A stretch of 64,000 nucleotides of DNA from Burkholderia sp. WAC0059. Its GTDB lineage: Bacteria; Pseudomonadota; Gammaproteobacteria; Burkholderiales; Burkholderiaceae. The notes beneath the pieces are model-generated. The model ran no database searches. It saw only the letters and a list, made by a program, of their open reading frames with translations, and was not told the origin of the DNA. Location of the stretch: contig NZ_PNEO01000003.1 of assembly GCF_002870125.1 (NCBI RefSeq), positions 248,001-312,000 of the forward strand, read 5' to 3'. Below, piece after piece: positions 58,245 through 64,000 of this stretch. Numbering within the stretch: the stretch's first letter is position 1; each line of letters starts with the position of its first letter. Both the position numbers and the translations under genes were made by a program.

Positions 58245-58352
58245 GCAGACGGGGCGGGCCTCCTGTACATTCGTCGATGCCGCATTCGTCCGCATTCGTC
58301 CATAGGGGTCCGGCGAGCCGGGCCCGAGCGCCATTCCGGAGAGATGCCTGAG

Positions 58353-59243
58353 ATGACCACGACTTCCGCCGACGGCCAGCCGCCGCTTTGTCCGCCGCCG
58401 CCCGCGACGCAGCGCGGGCCTTCCGCCTTCGCGATGCCGCCGGGCGCCGTCGATACGCACGCCCACGTGATCGGTTCGCCGCCGCGCGACCCGTGGATGC
58501 CCGATCGCAGCTATACGCCGTCGCCCGTCGCGCCGGAGCAATACCTCCGGATGCTCGACGACGTCGGCACGCAATACGGCGTGCTGGTCCAGGTGAGCGT
58601 GCATGGCCAGAACAACCGCCTGATGCTCGAGACGCTCGCCGCGCATCGCGACCGGCTGCGCGGCGTCGTGGTGCCGTCGCTCGGGCTGGCCGATGCCGAA
58701 TATCGGGCGATGAAAGAGGCGGGGGCCGTCGGCCTGCGGGTCAACGTGCTGTTCGGCGGCGGTGGAATCGACTTCTCGCAACTGGCCGAGTACGACGCGC
58801 TGGCGCGGGACTGGGGCTGGCATCTGCAGTTTCTGCTCGACGCGCGGGAATTACCCACGCTCGCGCCGTCGCTTGCGCAGCTACGCTCGACGATCGTCAT
58901 CGACCACATGGGCCATCTGCCGACGACGGCCGGCGTCGCTTCGCCGGGCTTCCGGCAGCTCGTCGGGCTCGTGCGCGACGGCGCGTGGGTCAAGCTCTCG
59001 GGCGCCTACCGGCTCAGCGATGCCGAGCCGCCATATGCCGACACGGTCGGCTACGCGCAGGCGCTGATCGAGGCGGCGCCGCAGCGCTGCGTCTGGGGTT
59101 CCGATTGGCCGCACGTCGCGCTGTGGCGCACGATGCCGACGGTGGGCCAGTTGCTCGATACGCTCGCGCTGTGGGCACCCGATCCGGCGGTACGGGATGC
59201 AATCCTGACGACGAACGCGCAGCAGTTGTATGGGTTTCGGTGA
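58353..59243 (+). CDS. Amidohydrolase, 2-pyrone-4,6-dicarboxylate-hydrolase-like (amidohydrolase_2)
   Basis: 296 residues from the ATG at 58353; an ATG at 58344 lies too close to the GGAGAG ribosome site. Features: GAVDTHAHVIG (HxH metal site), KEAGAVGLRVNVLFGGGG, IVIDHMGHLP, KLSGAYRLS and CVWGSDWPHVALW. This is the TIM-barrel LigI/sulfolactonase-like group that opens lactones or cleaves related ring acids. Substrate unknown. The IS element sits about 60 bases beyond the stop and leaves the gene intact. Confidence 0.85.
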   Translation: MTTTSADGQPPLCPPPPATQRGPSAFAMPPGAVDTHAHVIGSPPRDPWMPDRSYTPSPVAPEQYLRMLDDVGTQYGVLVQVSVHGQNNRLMLETLAAHRDRLRGVVVPSLGLADAEYRAMKEAGAVGLRVNVLFGGGGIDFSQLAEYDALARDWGWHLQFLLDARELPTLAPSLAQLRSTIVIDHMGHLPTTAGVASPGFRQLVGLVRDGAWVKLSGAYRLSDAEPPYADTVGYAQALIEAAPQRCVWGSDWPHVALWRTMPTVGQLLDTLALWAPDPAVRDAILTTNAQQLYGFR

Positions 59244-60794
59244 GGGTTGACCGCCAGGGGGCTCGATGTCGGCTCCGCGCGCCAATGTCAAAGCCATTCT
59301 CAAATGTCCGCTTTCCAGCCAGATAGAAATGTCCGGTTTTGCGGCAGTTTTGGTTCTGTTTCTTTTTATGTTTGTGGGGTGGGGCGGCGCAGCCGCCCCC
59401 CGTTCAGGCAGTGGGTTCTGCATGAGTTGACCGAGTGCCTCGTTGTAGTCGGCGAGTGAGATTTCCCGCTGCTTCTTCAGACCGATGAGCGCTTTCTTCG
59501 CGCGCACCGCTTCGCCAACATGTGTCCGCGAAGGCGAGCCTGCTGCGCGCCGATCGTCACGTATGTCCTGTAGCGAGCGTGCCACCGCCAGCGCATTCGC
59601 GAGCCGCTTGTTATCGACTTCCGCCCCCTGGTCAATGTTCGTGATCCGGTCATACTCGCGATACGGCAGGACGCGCCCATCGGCCTGTACTTCGATGCTG
59701 CCATCCGGATACTCGACGACTTCCACGTACTCATGGACCAGGCGACGATTGGCCAGTGTGTCCTCCAGCAGGTACATCACGCGGTCGTATTGCACGGTGA
59801 GCGAATGCGTGACCTTGCGTGGTACCCGGTACGCCAGAACCTGTCGCAGATCCTCATCCTCGCGTAGCTCACGATGGGCGTTGTGCCCGCTTGCGGGAGG
59901 TTTTGCAAAGCGCCGGTTGAAGTCCGCGATGAACGAGGGCGCATACGCATTGGCCGCCTCCCGCGTGCTGATGCCCCGCAGCCGCAACTCCTTCACCAGC
60001 CGGTCCTGCAACGTCAGGTTGGCCCGCTCCACACGACCCTTGGCCTGACTCGAGTTCGCACAGAACGTCTCGATGTTGAGCTCGTACAGCGCGCGGCCAA
60101 ACTGCGTGACGCCTTTGCCCGCGGTCTCCGAGCGACCCCTCACGTAAAAGACGCTGGCCTTGTCGCTGTAGAACGCGACCGGCTTGCCATGCGCCACCAG
60201 ATACTTCGACAGCGCCTCGAAATAGCTGAAGGTCGACCCGGTCGCCGTAAAGTACAGGGTCATCAGCCGACCCGTTGCATCGTCGATGAACACCAGCAGC
60301 GTGCAGGCTGGCGCCCGGTCCTCGAACCAGCGATGATCGCTACCATCGATCTGGATCAGTTCGCCCAGGCACGCACGGCGGTTACGCGGCTGGCAGACCT
60401 TCGGCGGCCGTTGCGCACGCGGCACCCAGAGTCCGGCGTCGTACATCCATTGCCGCACCGTTTCCTTCGCCAGCCGGATGCCGTGACACTCGCAGAGTTT
60501 CTCGCACGCCAGCGTCGGTCCGAAATCCGCATAGCGTTCCCGGATGATGGCCAGCACGCGGGCCCGCAGATTCATCGAAAACCGCCGGTTACTCGGCCTG
60601 CCACGTTTGGCCGAAACCAGACCGGCCGCCCCGGCGGCCTCGAAGCGGCGTCTCAGACGCGACACCTGACGCTCGCTCAGTCCCAGTTGCCCAGCGGCGC
60701 GCACGCCGCTCAGACGTCCTTCAACGACCGATTCGATGATCTTGACGCGTCGTAGCTCGTTCATGCTGATCGTCACCAGTCCTGGTTCGTTCAT
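58881..60794 (-). CDS. ISNCY-like transposase, frame reading out of the element
   Basis: 637 codons from the ATG at 60794. The N-terminus is a winged/helix-turn-helix region (VRAAGQLGLSERQVSRLRRR). An rve-type integrase core follows with Asp residues in LIQIDGSDHRWFED and LVFIDDATGRLM and Glu in SQAKGRVERANLTLQDRLV (D,D-35,E pattern). The transposase proper should end near KRNRTKTAAKPDIS at about residue 495. No stop precedes the IS end, so the frame continues about 140 codons antisense through the amidohydrolase gene to 58881. Confidence 0.75.
   Translation of the reverse strand: MNEPGLVTISMNELRRVKIIESVVEGRLSGVRAAGQLGLSERQVSRLRRRFEAAGAAGLVSAKRGRPSNRRFSMNLRARVLAIIRERYADFGPTLACEKLCECHGIRLAKETVRQWMYDAGLWVPRAQRPPKVCQPRNRRACLGELIQIDGSDHRWFEDRAPACTLLVFIDDATGRLMTLYFTATGSTFSYFEALSKYLVAHGKPVAFYSDKASVFYVRGRSETAGKGVTQFGRALYELNIETFCANSSQAKGRVERANLTLQDRLVKELRLRGISTREAANAYAPSFIADFNRRFAKPPASGHNAHRELREDEDLRQVLAYRVPRKVTHSLTVQYDRVMYLLEDTLANRRLVHEYVEVVEYPDGSIEVQADGRVLPYREYDRITNIDQGAEVDNKRLANALAVARSLQDIRDDRRAAGSPSRTHVGEAVRAKKALIGLKKQREISLADYNEALGQLMQNPLPERGAAAPPHPTNIKRNRTKTAAKPDISIWLESGHLRMALTLARGADIEPPGGQPSPKPIQLLRVRRQDCIPYRRIGCPQRERIEQLAHRRHRAPQRDVRPIGTPDAALRRRLDQRLRVADRVGIWRLGIAEPVGARELDPRAVAHEPDELPEARRSDAGRRRQMAHVVDDDRRA
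59292..59298. repeat. Left copy of a possible 7-base target-site duplication
   Basis: AGCCATT here and at 60888-60894 flank the insertion sequence. The distances to the inner AATGTCCG motifs differ (4 and 7 bases), so the exact ends are uncertain. Confidence 0.4.
59303..59338 (+). repeat. Terminal inverted repeat, left end of the IS
   Basis: AATGTCCG-C-TTTCCAGCCAG-A-TAGAAATGTCCGGTT in broken form. It matches the complement of the right end except for one inserted base and a few substitutions. The end also encodes the last residues of the transposase frame. Confidence 0.75.
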
Positions 60795-60844
60795 GGCAGG
60801 CTCCGCCGGATTGCGCGTCGACAGCATGCGCCCCGGGCAGGCCT

Positions 60845-60880
60845 GAACCGGACATTTCTAACTGGCTCAAACCGGACATT
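60845..60880 (-). repeat. Terminal inverted repeat, right end of the IS
   Basis: Read on the minus strand it begins AATGTCCGGTTTGAGCCAGT and ends AATGTCCGGTTC, mirroring the left end. The inner copy lies just upstream of the transposase gene. Confidence 0.75.
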
Positions 60881-60887
60881 ACTAAAT

Positions 60888-60894
60888 AGCCATT
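60888..60894. repeat. Right copy of a possible 7-base target-site duplication
   Basis: AGCCATT, identical to 59292-59298 on the other side of the IS. Confidence 0.4.
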
Positions 60895-60991
60895 ACACCA
60901 CTCAGGTTGATAATTTATATTATGTTAAATTTATGTTGCATATCAGATTCAGGCGTTACGGCGCGCCCGGGCCCTCGCAAGGCAGCCATTT

Positions 60992-61023
60992 GCGCCGCAG
61001 CGTCCTTATGCACGCTGCGGCGC
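60992..61023 (-). terminator. Strong hairpin just after the candidate effector gene
   Basis: Perfect 12-pair stem (arms GCGCCGCAGCGT and ACGCTGCGGCGC, 8-base loop), 4 bases after the stop of the minus-strand gene. Only AAA follows the stem on that strand, with no T tract, so it may stabilise the mRNA end rather than act as a classical terminator. Confidence 0.5.
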
Positions 61024-61027
61024 ATGT

Positions 61028-62386
61028 TCAATCCCTGTTGGCACCTTCCACCATGGCAGTCAATTCGTCCCACGAACTCACTTTCGCCGACAAGTAACCC
61101 CGTTGCAAATGCGTCTGGTTTTCTTTCAATAGCGTATCCAATGGGGCCTCGTCGATGCGGCGTATCTGGGCATTGATAAACCGGGCGGTTTCCGGACTGA
61201 ACTCCGCGCTTTCGGTACCGGCTTCCCTGGCAAGATGCAGTATGGCAATGGCAGGCATCAGCGAGGTTTCCAGATAATTCGGGGCCTTGTAATCCTCAAG
61301 GTGGCGCTTTTCCTGCGACGTGAGTTTCGCCGGATCTTTTTCGCCGAGATGCCTATTCAAACCATTGCTTAAGGTCTGCAGTTGCAGCAGCGTGATTTCC
61401 TTATGTATCGAGGCAATGAACTCCTCGGGCGACGCCGGCTTGTCCAACGGTTCCGAGGTGATGCCGGATTGCGTTCGATAGCTCGTCGAAGTACTTTTGA
61501 TTGCCTTGCCGGTATGCGCCAGTGTTAGCCCGGTCCCGGTATGCTGGCTGGTGTCGCCTACGCTGTGCGGCAGGTCGATCGGGTAATGCCGCACCTCGCC
61601 TTGTTTGAACATGGTCTGGCGGGTCAGCGGCATACCGACCGGCCCAATTTCGATAAATTTTTGTCTGGTTGCGTTCTTGGGAGTGGGTTCCAGTTTGTAC
61701 TCGATAAGGACATCGGCGGAATCCACCTCGGAGGCCGGCAGCTTCTGATAGTTCCGGTTGGCAAAGCCGCCGGCCATGAAGGCCGACGCCAGTGTCCAGC
61801 GGTGGAAATGCTGCCGCTCTTCGGCCCCCTGCGCTCCCCCGCCCACGGAGTACAGATGCGACCGCAGGTTCCAGCCCTGCTCCTTGTTTTCCATGAGGTA
61901 AATTTTGGAAAACAGTGGAGAGACCGCGGATTTGATAGACGCAGCAGTACGACGCTCATCGTTGGTCGCGATGTGGCGCAGGATGCTAATCAAATCGCCG
62001 GAGGAAATGTCATCGATATTGCCGGTGAGGCCCTCCTTGCCGCCATGACCCAATTCGTTTTCCTGGGAAAACGCTTTATAGCGCTCCTGAATGGTCTCGT
62101 ATACGCGTCGATAAGTCATTTCATCTACACGAGCCCTGAAGGCCGCTACATTCTGCGCCGCCATCACACGGTTCGCAGCCTGCTTGAGCGTGATCCTGGG
62201 TTTCTTTTCGGCAGAGCTGGCCGAGTCGCCCGCCTCGGGGGCATTCGTCCCGACAAGGCCGCTCAGTTGCGAAGAGGTGCCGGCTTTATCACGTGGCGGT
62301 TTCTTCTGTTCGACAGCAGCCGTATCTTCTTCGTCCGCGTCATGGAGAGGAACGTCCGACACATCGACGGGGGCAACAATCTTCAT
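61028..62386 (-). CDS. Unrecognised protein with type III effector-type promoter and cupin-like core
   Basis: 452 residues from the ATG at 62386 (GAGGA 6 bases upstream). The first 60 residues are Asp/Ser/Ala/Pro-rich without hydrophobic signal, as in type III substrates. A helical part follows (about 65-150). The section at about 170-290 looks like a cupin-type beta barrel: WNLRSHLYSVGGG, RQHFHRWTLASAFMAGGF (H-x-H) and GEVRHYPIDLPHSV (P-x-x-x-PHSV). The C-terminal 150 residues are helical. G/C content is below the neighbours. A perfect hrpII/PIP box lies upstream. Effector status and fold are inferences; no named family is recognised. Confidence 0.65.
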   Translation of the reverse strand: MKIVAPVDVSDVPLHDADEEDTAAVEQKKPPRDKAGTSSQLSGLVGTNAPEAGDSASSAEKKPRITLKQAANRVMAAQNVAAFRARVDEMTYRRVYETIQERYKAFSQENELGHGGKEGLTGNIDDISSGDLISILRHIATNDERRTAASIKSAVSPLFSKIYLMENKEQGWNLRSHLYSVGGGAQGAEERQHFHRWTLASAFMAGGFANRNYQKLPASEVDSADVLIEYKLEPTPKNATRQKFIEIGPVGMPLTRQTMFKQGEVRHYPIDLPHSVGDTSQHTGTGLTLAHTGKAIKSTSTSYRTQSGITSEPLDKPASPEEFIASIHKEITLLQLQTLSNGLNRHLGEKDPAKLTSQEKRHLEDYKAPNYLETSLMPAIAILHLAREAGTESAEFSPETARFINAQIRRIDEAPLDTLLKENQTHLQRGYLSAKVSSWDELTAMVEGANRD

Positions 62387-62447
62387 GCTGGATCCTCGAG
62401 CAGGTAAGTGAAGTGTGCAGCCGGGAAAAGCGGCTGGTCGTACCCAT

Positions 62448-62508
62448 AGTCTGCCCAAACCGTCGGGATCAGTAAGTCACCGAACGAAGATTCCGATCGA
62501 AATGCGAA
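62448..62508 (-). promoter_or_regulatory. hrpII/PIP-box promoter of the candidate effector
   Basis: On the minus strand TTCG (62508-62505), 16 bases and TTCG (62488-62485) match the Ralstonia hrpII box. Read as TTCGC-N15-TTCGT it also fits the Xanthomonas PIP box TTCGB-N15-TTCGB. After 31 bases comes CAGACT (62453-62448), fitting the YANNNT -10 element expected 30-32 bases downstream. The expected transcript start lies about 55 bases before the ATG at 62386. Control by an HrpB/HrpX-type AraC regulator is inferred. Confidence 0.7.
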
Positions 62509-62623
62509 ACTGGCCACCGTGTGCTCGAACACCGCTGTAGCGGACGCGGCGTAGCGCAAGCCTCCATACGTCGGACGTTAGCCGTCAGGAAGCGCGAAGC
62601 CACCGCGCGCCGGGAACAGCAAA

Positions 62624-63697
62624 TCACTTTTGTCCGCCCTCTTTCCACTCCGCCGCCAGTTGCCGGACCAGATCGGCCGCCGGCAATTCGCGCGCGAGCG
62701 GCGCGCCCTGTCCGGCCCATTGCACGGCGAAGTCGTGCATGCCCTGTTTCGCGGCCGCGGCGTTCAGCCGTTTCGTTGCGTCGTAGGTTACCGGATAGGC
62801 CGGCGGCCGCGGGCCGACCTCCGCTTCGCCGTATTCGACGAGCCGGTTGACGATCCCGCGTGCCGGGCGGCCCGACAGCACCGTCGTCAGCCGGGTCCTG
62901 GCGGCGCGTTCGCTTTTCAGGCTTTCCCGGTAAGGACCGTTCGCCGCCGATTCGGGGCACAGCAGGAACGCCGTGCCGAGTTGCACGGCCGATGCGCCGA
63001 GGTCCAGCATCGCGCGGATGCCCTGTCCGTCCATCACGCCGCCGGCGGCGATCACGGGCAGCCTCGTCTGCCGGAGCAGCAGCCGGACGAGCACGGCCGT
63101 GCTCAGTTGCTCGTCGGGCGCGTCCGGATCGAACATGCCGCGATGGCCGCCCGCCTCGATGCCCTGCGCGACGATCGCGTCGATGCCGGCTGCTTCGATC
63201 GCCGCGGCCTCGCCGGGGTTGGTCGCGGTCGCGGCGGTCCTGATTCCCGCGTCCCGCAGCGCGCGAACATGCGCTTGCGGGGGCAGCCCGAAATGGAAGC
63301 TGACCACGGCGGGCCGCTCGTCGAGCAGCATTTGCAGGAAGGCGTCGTCGCCGACGAACGTCCTGTAGATCTCGTCGAGCGACGTCGGCGCATCGGCTTC
63401 GCACTCGGCGAAAAGCGGGTCGAGATACCAGAGCCAGGCTCGCTCGCGTTCGCCGTCGCGCTGCGCGGGCGCGTGACAGAAGACGTTCACGTTAAAGGGG
63501 CGAGCGGTCAGCGCGCGGGTGTCGCGAATCATCCGGCGCGCCTCGTCCGCCGTGCTCGCGCCGACGCCGAGCGAGCCGAGCCCGCCGGCGTCCGACACCG
63601 CCGCGGCCAGCTTCGGCGTGGACACGCCCGCCATCGGCGCCTGAATGATCGGGTACTCGATGCCCCACTGCGCCGCGAATCGACTGAATGCATTCAT
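62624..63697 (-). CDS. Nitronate monooxygenase-family FMN enzyme
   Basis: 357 residues, TIM barrel. [34 protein letters not shown] binds FMN phosphate and substrate. [15 protein letters not shown] contains the family GGHRG motif, and [38 protein letters not shown] the second FMN region. Oxidises alkyl nitronates to carbonyls plus nitrite, detoxifying propionate 3-nitronate. Start at 63697 because the conserved domain begins at once; an upstream extension is open but not conserved. Confidence 0.9.
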   Translation of the reverse strand: MNAFSRFAAQWGIEYPIIQAPMAGVSTPKLAAAVSDAGGLGSLGVGASTADEARRMIRDTRALTARPFNVNVFCHAPAQRDGERERAWLWYLDPLFAECEADAPTSLDEIYRTFVGDDAFLQMLLDERPAVVSFHFGLPPQAHVRALRDAGIRTAATATNPGEAAAIEAAGIDAIVAQGIEAGGHRGMFDPDAPDEQLSTAVLVRLLLRQTRLPVIAAGGVMDGQGIRAMLDLGASAVQLGTAFLLCPESAANGPYRESLKSERAARTRLTTVLSGRPARGIVNRLVEYGEAEVGPRPPAYPVTYDATKRLNAAAAKQGMHDFAVQWAGQGAPLARELPAADLVRQLAAEWKEGGQK

Positions 63698-63831
63698 CGC
63701 CGTTTCTCTCCGATGATCGTTCCGGCCGGCTGCGAACCGGCCCATTGCCGAGCATGCCATTTCGATGCCGGCCATGCGCGCCGGGTGTCCGGCGTGCTCG
63801 AAAAGGCCTGAAAATACGGGCTACCGCGCGC

Positions 63832-64000
63832 TCAGCCGACCGGCGCCGCGAGCGGCGCGCCGAAAATCGCCCGTTGATAATCGGCCAGCAAGGCGGGTTC
63901 TTCGATCGACCCGTGATGATGAAGCTGCCGCCATACCCCGTCGATCTTCACGAACCAGCGCGTCGTGCGAATTCGCAGATCGAGCGTCGTGCCGCCGACC
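63832..64000 (-). CDS. NTF2-like/SnoaL (ketosteroid-isomerase fold) protein, 3' end only
   Basis: The last 55 codons of a minus-strand gene that enters from the right edge. The sequence LDLRIRTTRWFVKIDGVWRQ and LHHHGSIEE is the C-terminal strand pattern of the SnoaL-like/DUF4440 family, in which an Arg/Trp-rich strand is followed by 'H.H.S'. The remainder and start are outside the window. It ends 135 bases from the nitronate monooxygenase start. Confidence 0.65.
   Translation of the reverse strand, partial: VGGTTLDLRIRTTRWFVKIDGVWRQLHHHGSIEEPALLADYQRAIFGAPLAAPVG

Larger units (their letters stand above)
59303..60880 (-). mobile_element. Insertion sequence, ISNCY-like (IS1202-type)
   Basis: About 1.58 kb bounded by related terminal inverted repeats, each holding two copies of AATGTCCG. 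It contains one minus-strand transposase with helix-turn-helix and integrase core. It lies between the amidohydrolase gene and the candidate type III effector gene. The termini given are the outermost shared motif; the true ends may be a few bases further out. Confidence 0.8.

Overview
The window is high-GC DNA (about two thirds G+C, nearly all genes with G/C third codon positions) from a Burkholderiaceae chromosome. The HmuRSTUV heme operon, the purL, pgi, mltG-tmk-holB and msrB-yciB-bolA neighbourhoods and the 2-aminoethylphosphonate genes all fit Burkholderia sensu lato. A candidate Hrp-type regulatory box near the right end points to a plant-associated species carrying an Hrp type III secretion system; that is an inference, because no such system lies in the window. 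No tRNA, rRNA or CRISPR array was seen.

Layout. 1-1497: a membrane protein (DUF2231) and a truncated sorbosone-dehydrogenase-like lipoprotein. 2238-3308: a porin. 3345-9554: heme uptake operon hmuRSTUV with a candidate Fur box upstream of hmuR. 9896-13850: a sulfonate-type ABC transporter with an FMNH2-dependent monooxygenase. 14229-23328: chaperone ppiD, a small lipoprotein, divergent tesA and ybbA-like genes, pgi, the NAD(P)HX repair enzyme and dadA. 23631-27746: purL. 27857-33519: a head-on cluster of periplasmic prolyl isomerase, BolA-like, YciB, MsrB and SelO genes, then pncA, a Dabb protein and a thioesterase. 33530-33760: an esterase remnant. 33748-40144: NRDE protein, ygfZ, mltG-tmk-holB, an acetyltransferase and a TatD-family nuclease. 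40205-45704: ankyrin protein, Rap1a/Tai-like protein, MscS channel, otsA and a glycosyltransferase (an osmotic-stress grouping). 45833-49115: SYLF lipoprotein, PsiF-like protein and a polar amino-acid ABC transporter whose binding protein has lost its middle. 49833-54187: orphan sulfonate-type binding protein, LysR regulator, phnW and phnX.

The last 10 kb is accessory in character. An AT-rich island (about 55.35-56.76 kb) carries an orphan type VI cassette: Hcp, a DUF2778/Tlde1-like peptidoglycan-targeting effector, and a small two-helix membrane protein that is probably its immunity factor. The left edge of the island adjoins a truncated, frameshifted gene remnant. After an MFS transporter and an amidohydrolase comes an ISNCY-like insertion sequence. 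Beside it lies an unrecognised 452-residue protein gene of lower GC. Its upstream region contains a perfect TTCG-N16-TTCG box (it also fits the PIP form TTCGB-N15-TTCGB), then 31 bases, then a YANNNT -10 hexamer. This is the promoter architecture of HrpB/HrpX-controlled type III effectors, and I consider it the best candidate for something undescribed. The window ends with a nitronate monooxygenase and the 3' part of an NTF2-like gene.
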